NCBI GenBank assembly: GCA_945869825.1
Contig: CAMBQF010000021.1
Location: forward strand, 1 to 32,830
Direction: 5' to 3'
DNA: 32,830 nucleotides
From: Chitinophaga pinensis
GTDB lineage: Bacteria; Bacteroidota; Bacteroidia; CAMBQF01
Within the stretch, counting starts at the first letter, position 1. Each line of letters begins with the position of its first letter. Under the pieces are notes generated by a model, which saw only the letters and a list, made by a program, of their open reading frames with translations, searched no databases and was not told the origin of the DNA. Made by a program: the position numbers and the translations under genes. Shown in pieces: positions 14,976 to 22,692 of the stretch.

Positions 14976-15010
14976 TAGGTTTTTACCACGTTGGCGTAGG
15001 GATAATGGCT

Positions 15011-15412
15011 TTATTCATTAACAAAAACCCTATCCGTTCCATCGCTATGCGGCGCCATTACCGATAGTACTTTTAAAGGGCGCTTGGATGTTACTTTTAC
15101 AGCGTGTACAGTACCTTTAGGGATAAATACAATATCGCCGTTTTTTATTTTTACTGTTTTATCGCCCAGGCGCATTTCAGCCTCACCATCAATAACATAT
15201 ACATGCTCAGAGTGGGTAAGGTGCTTATGGGGCTTTAGTTCTGTTTTTATCCATATTACGTTGCCTGATGAAAGTGAATCGCTACCAATATCCCTGCCTT
15301 CAACTGTTGCCAGTTTGGTAGGGGTAATTAAATCGGCCTCGTTTGTTATGGTTTGTGCATTGGCAAGGGTAGCCCCAATGGCAATACTAAGTATGGTAAA
15401 GAGCTTTTTCAT
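15011..15412 (-). CDS. Secreted cupin-domain protein
   Basis: 133 residues. The signal peptide KKLFTILSIAIGATLANAQ is cleaved after NAQ, so the protein is periplasmic. The single cupin domain has both metal-binding motifs: HKHLTHSEHVYVIDGEAEM (about 62-80) with His and Glu ligands, and PKGTVHAV (about 98-105) with the last His. Cupins of this size include many sugar- or small-molecule-binding proteins and dioxygenases; the ligand cannot be told. The gene diverges from the UbiA-family gene across an 79-base gap. Confidence 0.84.
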   Translation of the reverse strand: MKKLFTILSIAIGATLANAQTITNEADLITPTKLATVEGRDIGSDSLSSGNVIWIKTELKPHKHLTHSEHVYVIDGEAEMRLGDKTVKIKNGDIVFIPKGTVHAVKVTSKRPLKVLSVMAPHSDGTDRVFVNE

Positions 15413-15477
15413 CCGGGTGATTTATACCCGCAATATACAGCAAACCATTTAGCTGCTTACTTGTTGCTTTTATCAGT

Positions 15478-15485
15478 TACCTTTG
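15478..15485 (+). promoter_or_regulatory. Bacteroidota -7 promoter box (TACCTTTG) for the UbiA-family gene
   Basis: Exact TAnnTTTG match. Six bases separate it from the ATG at 15492. The alternative TTG start at 15483 lies inside the box and can be dismissed. Confidence 0.55.
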
Positions 15486-15491
15486 CATTGT

Positions 15492-16373
15492 ATGATTGCC
15501 GCTATCTCCGGGACAAAAAAATTCTTATCGCTGGTAAAATTCAGCCACACCATATTTGCATTACCCTTTGCTATTATTGGTTTTATGCTGGGTACTGCAG
15601 CATCGGAGCAACCATTTAGCCTAAAGCTTTTTGGGTTGATGTTGCTGTGCATGGTTTTTGCCCGCAGCGCAGCTATGGGCTTTAACCGCTATATAGACCG
15701 GGAGTTTGATGCCCGTAATGCGCGTACGGCTATCCGCGAAATTCCTGCCGGGGTTATTAGCCCAACAGCGGCTTTGGTGTTTGTTATTATTAGCAGTGTA
15801 CTATTTATAGCTACTACTTGGTTTATCAACCCTTTGTGTTTTTACCTATCGCCGGTGGCTTTGTTGGTTGTGTTGGGCTATAGCTATACTAAGCGTTTTA
15901 CATGGCTATGCCATGTTGTTTTGGGTATTGGCCTATCGTTAGCCCCAATAGGTGCGTATTTGGCTGTTACCGGAGTATTTAACCTGTTACCACTGCTATT
16001 CTCTTTTACAGTGCTATTTTGGGTTAGTGGGTTCGATATTATTTATTCCCTGCAAGATGAAGAGTTTGATAGTGCTAATAACCTGTATTCTATCCCTGCT
16101 TTTCTAGGTAAAAAAAATGCTCTGTTGGCAAGCCGCTTTTTACACCTTGCCAGCATAAGCTTTGTTATAGCAGCTGGCATAATTGGCCATTTCGGGTTTA
16201 TTTATTGGATTGGCGCCGCCTTCTTTTTATCAATGTTAATTTATCAGCATAGCCTGGTAAAACCTACCGACCTTAGTCGCGTAAACCTGGCATTTGCTAC
16301 TACCAATGGTGTTGCCAGCGTGGTGTTTGGCTGCTTTGTGGTAGCTGATATTTTATTGCGGGGAAATATCTAA
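15492..16373 (+). CDS. mqnP: UbiA-family prenyltransferase, probably MqnP of the futalosine pathway
   Basis: 293 residues from the ATG at 15492. Eight or nine membrane helices are visible. Both Asp-rich prenyl-diphosphate motifs are present: NRYIDREFDARN (about 62-73) and DIIYSLQDEEFD (about 184-195). The protein attaches the isoprenoid tail to an aromatic head group. Because the window encodes mqnB and mqnD, the head group is most likely 1,4-dihydroxy-6-naphthoate, which would make it MqnP. A 4-hydroxybenzoate role is unlikely in a menaquinone-only Bacteroidota. The stop lies one base from the convergent epimerase gene. The UbiA family is certain, the MqnP substrate inferred. Confidence 0.85.
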   Translation: MIAAISGTKKFLSLVKFSHTIFALPFAIIGFMLGTAASEQPFSLKLFGLMLLCMVFARSAAMGFNRYIDREFDARNARTAIREIPAGVISPTAALVFVIISSVLFIATTWFINPLCFYLSPVALLVVLGYSYTKRFTWLCHVVLGIGLSLAPIGAYLAVTGVFNLLPLLFSFTVLFWVSGFDIIYSLQDEEFDSANNLYSIPAFLGKKNALLASRFLHLASISFVIAAGIIGHFGFIYWIGAAFFLSMLIYQHSLVKPTDLSRVNLAFATTNGVASVVFGCFVVADILLRGNI

Positions 16374-16374
16374 T

Positions 16375-17295
16375 TTAAATCCTCCTCACATACAAATCGC
16401 GAATGGCAGTGGTCAATTCCGGGAATTGAAATACAAACCCTGTTTCTTCAATTTTATCAGTAGTTACATGGCTTCCCTCAAGCACTGTTACACTCATTTC
16501 ACCATACATCATTCTAATAGCAAATGGCGGAACGGGTAAAGGCAACATGGGCCGGTGTATTTGGTGGCCAAGTGCTTTGGTAAAGTCTTTATTATCATCT
16601 TTTGCAGGCGATGTAGCATTATATGGCCCACTCATGCTATCGTCTTCAATGGCTTTTATGTATATACCACATATATCATCAATATGTATCCATGGCATAG
16701 CCTGGTGTCCGGTACCAACTGCTGCTACAGGGCCAAACTTTGCCAACCCGGCAATTTTTTCCATAGCTCCGCCGTGGGTAGATAGTACTACACCGGTGCG
16801 CACATTTACTGTGCGTATGCCCAAGGCTTTAATCTGGTTAACTGAGTTTTCCCATGCTACACAGCATTGCCCCAAAAAATCGTTTGCGGGGGCGTCTGTT
16901 TCATTAAAAGGCGTTGGTTGGGTAGTTGCACCGTAATAACCTGTTGCTGATGCTGAGATAACCGCTTTTACTTTATTGGGTACTAATTTTAATCTTGTAT
17001 ATAGCAAGTTGCTGCTTTTTACCCGGCTATCTATAATCTCCTGCTTGCGCTCTTTAGTCCAACCCTTATCAGCTATTCCGGCGCCTGCCAGGTGAATTAT
17101 ATAGTCGCAGTTAGTAAATGCGGCATCGTCTATTACAGCTTTGGTTACATCCCATAAATACACATGGTTATAATCAGCAATAGGCTTTTTATTATCCCTG
17201 CTTAGCAGGTTTACGGTATAACCCTTATCAGCTAATATTGTGGCAAGGCGCTTACCAAGCAAACCACTTCCTCCGGTAATTAATACTGTAGACAT
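16375..17295 (-). CDS. TIGR01777 family NAD(P)-binding epimerase (YfcH-like)
   Basis: 306 residues. An extended SDR: ITGGSGLLGKRLA at 5-17 binds the nucleotide, IIHLAGAGIADKGW around 65-78 is the family signature, and the YYGATT loop holds the Tyr. The C-terminal DUF1731 segment is visible (PVPPFAIRMMYGEMSVTVLEGS). These proteins are widespread, and the true substrate is unknown; some have been linked to cell division (SulA/YfcH naming) without firm proof. It lies downstream of the coxA terminator, so it is probably transcribed separately, but no promoter box is visible between them. Confidence 0.9.
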   Translation of the reverse strand: MSTVLITGGSGLLGKRLATILADKGYTVNLLSRDNKKPIADYNHVYLWDVTKAVIDDAAFTNCDYIIHLAGAGIADKGWTKERKQEIIDSRVKSSNLLYTRLKLVPNKVKAVISASATGYYGATTQPTPFNETDAPANDFLGQCCVAWENSVNQIKALGIRTVNVRTGVVLSTHGGAMEKIAGLAKFGPVAAVGTGHQAMPWIHIDDICGIYIKAIEDDSMSGPYNATSPAKDDNKDFTKALGHQIHRPMLPLPVPPFAIRMMYGEMSVTVLEGSHVTTDKIEETGFVFQFPELTTAIRDLYVRRI

Positions 17296-17340
17296 GGTTA
17301 AATGACAGTTAAGGCACTATTTTGTTGTATATAGGCAACA

Positions 17341-17371
17341 AAAAACCCTGACTGTTATCGTCAGGGTTTTT
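17341..17371 (-). terminator. Rho-independent terminator closing the act-cox operon
   Basis: AAAAACCCTGAC (17341-17352) and GTCAGGGTTTTT (17360-17371) form a perfect 12-base stem with a seven-base loop, eight bases after the coxA stop. The A and T runs on both sides make it bidirectional in form. An overlapping weaker inverted repeat (TTTTGTTG at 17320-17327, CAACAAAA at 17336-17343) shares its left arm. Confidence 0.85.
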
Positions 17372-17379
17372 CTTAATTT

Positions 17380-19176
17380 TTAGTGGCCTTCGTCCATCTC
17401 GCCGTCTCCCATCGGTATGTTTTGCGGAACAAAGTCTTTTTCTTTACCTGGCTTGCTGTAATCATAAGCCCAACGATAAACATGTGGAATTTCTCCGGGC
17501 CAGTTACCATGCATATGTTCTACAGGGGCTGTCCACTCTAGGGTATTAGAGTTCCATGGGTTTTGTGGAGCTTTAGGGCCGCGCCAAATGCTGTAGAAGA
17601 AGTTGAACAGGAACAAAGCCTGTGCAGCCGCTGCTAATATGGCAAATGATGTAACTAATACGTTAATGTCAACTAAGCCGTCAAACATAGGGAATTCAGT
17701 GTTGGCATAATAACGGCGTGGTACACCTGCTAAGCCTAAAAAGTGTTGTGGGAAGAATACACCGTAAGCACCAACAAATGTTAACCAAAAGTGGGCATAA
17801 CCTATCTTCTTGTTCATCATACGGCCATACATGCGCGGAAACCAATGGTAAATACCAGCAAACATACCAAATATGGCAGAGCTACCCATTACAATATGGA
17901 AGTGGGCTACAACGAAGTATGTATCGTGTACGTTAATGTCAAGGGCAGAGTCGCCAAGGATAATACCTGTAACACCACCAGTAATAAAGAACGACACAAG
18001 GCCGATACCAAACATCATGGCTGGAGTAAGCACCAGGTTACCTTTCCATAGGGTTGTCAGGTAGTTAAATACTTTAACGGCTGATGGGATAGCTACCAAC
18101 AGGGTTGTAAATACGAATACTGAACCTAAGAATGGATTCATACCTGTAATAAACATGTGGTGGCCCCAAACGATAAACGAAAGGAAAGCGATGCCTAACA
18201 TTGATGCAATCATGGCGCGGTAACCGAAAATCGGCTTGCGCGAGTTGGTTGCTATTACCTCTGATGCTAAACCGAGAGCCGGAAGTAATACAATGTATAC
18301 CTCGGGATGGCCTAAAAACCAGAATAAGTGTTGGTAAAGAATTGGGCTACCACCGGTTTGCTCTAGTGCCTGGCCTCCAATAAATATATCAGACAGGTAA
18401 AAGCTAGTACCCATACTGCGGTCAAAAATAAGAAGCAATGCGGCAGCTAAAAGCACAGGGAATGATAACACACCTAAAATAGCAGTGATAAAGAAAGCCC
18501 AGATTGTAAGTGGTAGGCGGGTCATTTTCATGCCTACGGTGCGTAGGTTGATAATGGTAACAATGTAGTTAAGGCTACCCAGTAATGATGATACAATAAA
18601 TATTGACATAGATACTAACCACAACGTCATACCCAAGCCTGAACCTGGCATTGCCTGAGGTAATGCACTTAACGGAGGGTAAACTGTCCAACCGCCTGAT
18701 GCAGGTCCTGTTTCAATTACTACTGAGTAAACCATAATGGCGCTAGACACAAAGAAGAACCAGTATGAAAGCATATTTAGGAAACCCGATGCCATATCGC
18801 GGGCACCAATTTGAAGAGGTATAAGAAGGTTACTAAACGTGCCACTTAAACCACCAGTAAGCACAAAGAATACCATGATGGTACCGTGTATGGTTACCAG
18901 GGCAAGGTAAAACGATGGGTCTAATACACCGTCTTTTGCCCATTTACCTAAAAATGTTTCTAAAATAGGGAACTTTTCGCCGGGGTAAGCCAATTGCAAT
19001 CGGAATGCAGTTGACATAAGCATGGCAATAATACCCATTATAATAGCAGTTATTAAAAACTGCTTAGATATCATTTTATGGTCTTGGCTAAAAACGTATT
19101 TGTTAAAAAACGTTTCGTGGTGGTGGTGATCTTGATGATCGTCCGCTGCGTGCCCATGATCAATTACGTGAGACAT
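17380..19176 (-). CDS. coxA: Cytochrome c oxidase subunit I
   Basis: 598 residues, about 12 membrane helices. Heme a ligands H97 and H427, heme a3 ligand H425, CuB ligands H290/H339/H340 and the cross-linked Y294 are all present. GHPEVY (E292) marks a type A1 oxidase with the D-channel end, R126-D127-M with N134 forms the channel entrance, and K368 belongs to the K channel. The Mg-site pair H417/D418 is kept. The N-terminus carries an unusual His-rich tail (about ten His in the first 20 residues, including HHHH at 17-20). It is the last gene of the act-cox operon, 43 bases after coxB, and takes electrons from cytochrome c or directly from ACIII. Confidence 0.96.
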   Translation of the reverse strand: MSHVIDHGHAADDHQDHHHHETFFNKYVFSQDHKMISKQFLITAIIMGIIAMLMSTAFRLQLAYPGEKFPILETFLGKWAKDGVLDPSFYLALVTIHGTIMVFFVLTGGLSGTFSNLLIPLQIGARDMASGFLNMLSYWFFFVSSAIMVYSVVIETGPASGGWTVYPPLSALPQAMPGSGLGMTLWLVSMSIFIVSSLLGSLNYIVTIINLRTVGMKMTRLPLTIWAFFITAILGVLSFPVLLAAALLLIFDRSMGTSFYLSDIFIGGQALEQTGGSPILYQHLFWFLGHPEVYIVLLPALGLASEVIATNSRKPIFGYRAMIASMLGIAFLSFIVWGHHMFITGMNPFLGSVFVFTTLLVAIPSAVKVFNYLTTLWKGNLVLTPAMMFGIGLVSFFITGGVTGIILGDSALDINVHDTYFVVAHFHIVMGSSAIFGMFAGIYHWFPRMYGRMMNKKIGYAHFWLTFVGAYGVFFPQHFLGLAGVPRRYYANTEFPMFDGLVDINVLVTSFAILAAAAQALFLFNFFYSIWRGPKAPQNPWNSNTLEWTAPVEHMHGNWPGEIPHVYRWAYDYSKPGKEKDFVPQNIPMGDGEMDEGH

Positions 19177-19219
19177 AACTTAAAATTTTTGTATTATAAA
19201 ATCTACTTTTACTTACAAT

Positions 19220-20644
19220 TTATTTAGCAGGCTTAGCTGTTGGTGCTTTTGCCATCGTTGTATCGGTTGCAGGCACCAGTGTTTGGGTTATAGTGCTGTC
19301 TGCAGCAGGCGGTGCTAATAATGCAGCCATTTGCGTAGCAAATGTTTTTTGTTCTTTAATCCAATTATCATAGCTTGCCTGGTCTTCAACCACAATAACC
19401 ATTTTCATGTTGTAGTGTGCGTTACCACAAATTTTGTTACATAACAAATAGTAATCAAAAGTTGGGTTTTTAGTTTTCTCGCGCATTTGGGCCGTAGTAA
19501 TAGTTGGCGTAAATGCGAAGTTTGTTTTCATACCCGGAACAGCATTCATTTGTACACGGAAGTGTGGCATGTAAGCAGAGTGGATAACATCTTGCGCACG
19601 GAACTGGAATAAAACTGCTTTATTTACGGGTAAGTGGAATTCGCCTTTAACCAATAAGTCGTCTCCAGATGATGTAAACCTTTTCTTAGCAAAAGTTTCT
19701 ATGCTCCTTTTCATACGGCTTAATCGCTCAAGTTCATCAACAATAGCACGTACAGGTTTGCTGTTACCTGCCCATGCATATGGGTCTTCATGATGGCCAC
19801 CACCGTGCTCACCCTCTTTGGCGTGCGCTTCTGGGTTTGGTGCGGGGGTGTGGTGTTCAGCGCCTGCATCGTGGCTGGCGGCTCCGTGTGCATGAGGGTC
19901 TACCGGTTTAGACTTTTTAGGAAATATTATACCCTCCAGCCTTACCTGCTCATCAAGTTTGGCACGCAAAGCAACACTGTCTTTAGTAATTTCAGCTAAA
20001 CGGTCGGTAATGGCTTCTGGTGTAATTAGGCCTAATGCGTTGCTTCCGTTTATCATTTGAAAGTTAGCATCGCCCAGTTTTTTGTCGGCTCCGGCGTAGC
20101 GGGCTGTCCAGTCAAACTGACGAGCATACAGTTCAATATTTACGGGGTTTTCATTAGCCGAAATTGAAGTATGGTCTGTAACATCATTCCATACACGTAA
20201 ACCATAAATAATAAGTGCAGAAAGTACAATTGCCGGAACAACAGTCCATATAGCCTCTAACTTGTTGCTGTGTGCAAAAAAGTCGGCTTTATTGGTTTTT
20301 TTGTAGCGGTATTTGTTTAAAAAGAAAAACAACAATACGTTGCAAATAATAAATGGTATACCAATGATAACCATTGTTACATCCCAAAGCTGGTCAATTT
20401 CTACACCATGCTTAGAAGCCGGCTCAGGCAAAAGCTTATCGCCCCACTTATAAATGCACCACAAGATGAAGGTAAAGAAGCCTATGATAAACACAATGCC
20501 TAAACGTGCGTTCATACGGCTATCTGCTTCGGTAATTACCGGTGCTTCATCGGGCCTCAACTCTCTCGATAGCTCGTAAATTTTAAGCAATTGAAAAATT
20601 GCTACTACGGCTAGGATGATTATTGCTAATATCAGAAAATCCAT
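19220..20644 (-). CDS. coxB: Cytochrome c oxidase subunit II with His-rich insertion
   Basis: 474 residues, longer than typical subunit II. Four hydrophobic helices (about 2-20, 47-67, 88-109, 132-150); the last two are the standard pair, the first two an N-terminal extension. The CuA domain holds H355, C402, C406, H410 and M413 (CNKICGNAHYNM). The usual Glu between the two Cys is Lys here. Between the aromatic strand FDWTARYAG (178-186) and the rest of the CuA fold (from about 327) lies an insertion of about 140 residues with a charged helical part and a His/Gly/Ala stretch (251-285). A Pro/Ala/Thr-rich tail closes the protein. It receives electrons for coxA. Confidence 0.94.
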   Translation of the reverse strand: MDFLILAIIILAVVAIFQLLKIYELSRELRPDEAPVITEADSRMNARLGIVFIIGFFTFILWCIYKWGDKLLPEPASKHGVEIDQLWDVTMVIIGIPFIICNVLLFFFLNKYRYKKTNKADFFAHSNKLEAIWTVVPAIVLSALIIYGLRVWNDVTDHTSISANENPVNIELYARQFDWTARYAGADKKLGDANFQMINGSNALGLITPEAITDRLAEITKDSVALRAKLDEQVRLEGIIFPKKSKPVDPHAHGAASHDAGAEHHTPAPNPEAHAKEGEHGGGHHEDPYAWAGNSKPVRAIVDELERLSRMKRSIETFAKKRFTSSGDDLLVKGEFHLPVNKAVLFQFRAQDVIHSAYMPHFRVQMNAVPGMKTNFAFTPTITTAQMREKTKNPTFDYYLLCNKICGNAHYNMKMVIVVEDQASYDNWIKEQKTFATQMAALLAPPAADSTITQTLVPATDTTMAKAPTAKPAK

Positions 20645-20667
20645 GTTGTTATATCTTCGTTAGCTTA

Positions 20668-20802
20668 TTATTGCTGGTTATTAATATCTTCTTTCTTTTC
20701 TATATACTCACTGTACAGTGTGCGCGATAGTTTTTTAATTTGAATAGCTTGCGAGGTTGCTACCAACCCTAAAATGCTTACTGTCAAAATTAAAAATGCC
20801 AT
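20668..20802 (-). CDS. Small 44-aa membrane protein between actF and coxB
   Basis: The ATG at 20802 starts a 44-codon frame with stop TAA at 20668-20670. The protein begins MAFLILTVSILGLVATSQAI, one hydrophobic helix, and continues with QIKKLSRTLYSEY and a charged KKEDINNQQ end. It starts five bases after the actF stop and ends 23 bases before the coxB ATG, so it is in step with the operon; no other frame fills this space. The first helix is followed by basic residues, which predicts an N-out/C-in orientation. It may be a small accessory subunit of the ACIII-oxidase complex, or a degraded remnant. No family is recognised. Confidence 0.62.
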   Translation of the reverse strand: MAFLILTVSILGLVATSQAIQIKKLSRTLYSEYIEKKEDINNQQ

Positions 20803-20807
20803 AGCTA

Positions 20808-22004
20808 CTATATGTGGTGGTGTAAACTCTCTTCCAAAAATGGGTGGTTTTTAACCTCCGTTGGTGCTTTAGCCAGGCTCCTGTGTACTATAAACAGGAA
20901 TAAGCCTAAGAAACCAAGGAAGGTACCTATCTCCATTATGCCGTAGTGTAGTTTTTCGCCTACAGTACCTGGCATTACTATAATAAACATATCAGACCAG
21001 TGACCAACAAATATTACTGTACCTACTACTGCTAATATACCTGCGTGGCGTTTTGCGTCGCGCATCATTAACATGAAGAATGGAAACAAAAAGTTGATTA
21101 CAATGTTCCCCAGCATTAATGGTTTATAGCTTTCAAAACGAGCCATAAAGTAGGTTACTTCTTCAGGTATGTTTGCATACCAGATAAGCATAAACTGAGA
21201 GAACCATATGTAGGTCCAGAATACTGAGAAGGCAAACATAAATTTACCAATATCGTGCAGGTGGTTTTCATTTACACCAGGCAAGTATCCTTTGCCTTTC
21301 AGGTATACTGTAAATAATACAATAGTAATAAGACCGCTAATAAACATACCAGCAAAAATGTACCACCCAAACATGGTAGAAAACCAGTGTGTATCTATTG
21401 ATAAAATCCAGTGCCACGCTGATGTTGAAGATGATACCGCGAAGAATACCACAAACCATGCGGCCATAAAGTAGTTCTTCATGTGGTTAGTTGTGCCACC
21501 AATCTGGTCTTCTTCAATAGAGCGTTTGCGGAATACCCATGTAAAAGCACACCATCCGCCCAGGTAAATAATTGTAGCAATCCAAAAAAATGGCAGGTTT
21601 AAGAAACCAGATTTACCTGCAATAATTTCATCATAATGCTCGCTTGCGGGGTCCATGATACCTTCGTGTTGCCAGTGGTATATGTGGTGGCCGCCAAGTG
21701 CTAGTACAACCGCAAATATGGCCGAACCTACAAATATGTATTGGCTAATGCCTTCAAATACGCGTTTAATAGCTGTGTACCAGCCCGATTGGCCAATGTA
21801 CTGAACAGCCATAAAGAAAGTAGCAGCCAGCGATATGGCCATAAAAAAGAAGGAGTTAATGAACATATTGGCCCAAAAGCGGGTAGCATTATGTCCTTCT
21901 CCAAAAGGGTTTAAGGTAACTGCCCCGTAGATTATCGCCAAAAGTCCTACACCCATTAGGGCGAAGATTATTTGTTTTGTGCGTGTCGATATAACGTAAT
22001 TCAT
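20808..22004 (-). CDS. actF: Alternative complex III subunit ActF (NrfD-like membrane subunit)
   Basis: 398 residues with about ten membrane helices, for example IIFALMGVGLLAIIYGAVTL near the start. Characteristic ACIII segments are WHWILSIDTHWFSTMFGWY around 195-213 and FWTYIWFSQFMLIWYANIPEE around 260-280. ActF is a paralogue of the quinone-binding ActC and forms part of the membrane core, with a possible proton path. It has no cofactor motif of its own. The C-terminus is EESLHHHI. It follows actE after 20 bases and precedes the small 44-aa frame by five bases. Confidence 0.92.
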   Translation of the reverse strand: MNYVISTRTKQIIFALMGVGLLAIIYGAVTLNPFGEGHNATRFWANMFINSFFFMAISLAATFFMAVQYIGQSGWYTAIKRVFEGISQYIFVGSAIFAVVLALGGHHIYHWQHEGIMDPASEHYDEIIAGKSGFLNLPFFWIATIIYLGGWCAFTWVFRKRSIEEDQIGGTTNHMKNYFMAAWFVVFFAVSSSTSAWHWILSIDTHWFSTMFGWYIFAGMFISGLITIVLFTVYLKGKGYLPGVNENHLHDIGKFMFAFSVFWTYIWFSQFMLIWYANIPEEVTYFMARFESYKPLMLGNIVINFLFPFFMLMMRDAKRHAGILAVVGTVIFVGHWSDMFIIVMPGTVGEKLHYGIMEIGTFLGFLGLFLFIVHRSLAKAPTEVKNHPFLEESLHHHI

Positions 22005-22024
22005 CTCTTCCTGTTATTTCGGGG

Positions 22025-22666
22025 TTATTTCGTTTTAGTACTGTCTTTAGCTGCAGATGCTGTAGTATCGGCAGGCATAGCACCACCTTTTTGCAGCGTT
22101 TGCACGTAGCGGATAATAGTCCAGCGCTCTGTCATATTTACCTGCGATGCATGAGAACCCATCATGTTTTTACCATACATAAGTGTGTGGTACATTTTGC
22201 CTTCGGTCAGGTCTTTTAACTGGCCAGAATATGAAGGTACGCCAGCAAACTTGCCGCTGGTAACTAACCAGCCTTGCCCATCACCTTTTTCGCCGTGGCA
22301 ATGCACGCAGAAAACTTCGTATAAGCGTTTGCCTTCTGCAAGTATGGCAGGCGTGGCCGCAATTGGGTTTTTAAGGTTTAAACCGGCAGCTTCGTACCCC
22401 TCATTGGTATTTGGGTATTCGTAAGGTGCGTAGTTGGTGTACATGCCACCACGGGGTATTGTACCTTTAACCGGCAAACGTGCCTCCATGCTGTCAGCAA
22501 AGTTTGGGTTAACTTCGTATGCTTTGTAAGAAGCACTACGGTACATGTCGGGCATGTATTCAAAGCCTGGGCTGGCAGGGTCGCTTTTGCAGCCTTCAAG
22601 CGCAACAAGTGCACCTGTAGATACTACAGCAACCAGTAAACCCATTTTAATTTTTCTCATTTTCAT
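22025..22666 (-). CDS. actE: Alternative complex III subunit ActE, monoheme cytochrome c lipoprotein
   Basis: 213 residues. The lipoprotein signal ends in LEGC with Cys26, so the protein is anchored to the outer face of the inner membrane. One CVHCH heme site lies at 120-124, with M168 or M169 (GKNMMGSH) as probable axial ligand. The segment PRGGMYTNYAPYEYPNTNEG (71-90) is typical of ACIII ActE. It probably passes electrons from ActA hemes to the oxidase. It starts 26 bases after the actD stop. A short Ala/Thr/Lys tail closes the protein. Confidence 0.93.
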   Translation of the reverse strand: MKMRKIKMGLLVAVVSTGALVALEGCKSDPASPGFEYMPDMYRSASYKAYEVNPNFADSMEARLPVKGTIPRGGMYTNYAPYEYPNTNEGYEAAGLNLKNPIAATPAILAEGKRLYEVFCVHCHGEKGDGQGWLVTSGKFAGVPSYSGQLKDLTEGKMYHTLMYGKNMMGSHASQVNMTERWTIIRYVQTLQKGGAMPADTTASAAKDSTKTK

Positions 22667-22692
22667 CGTAAAACGCTTCGTATATCAGGGTT

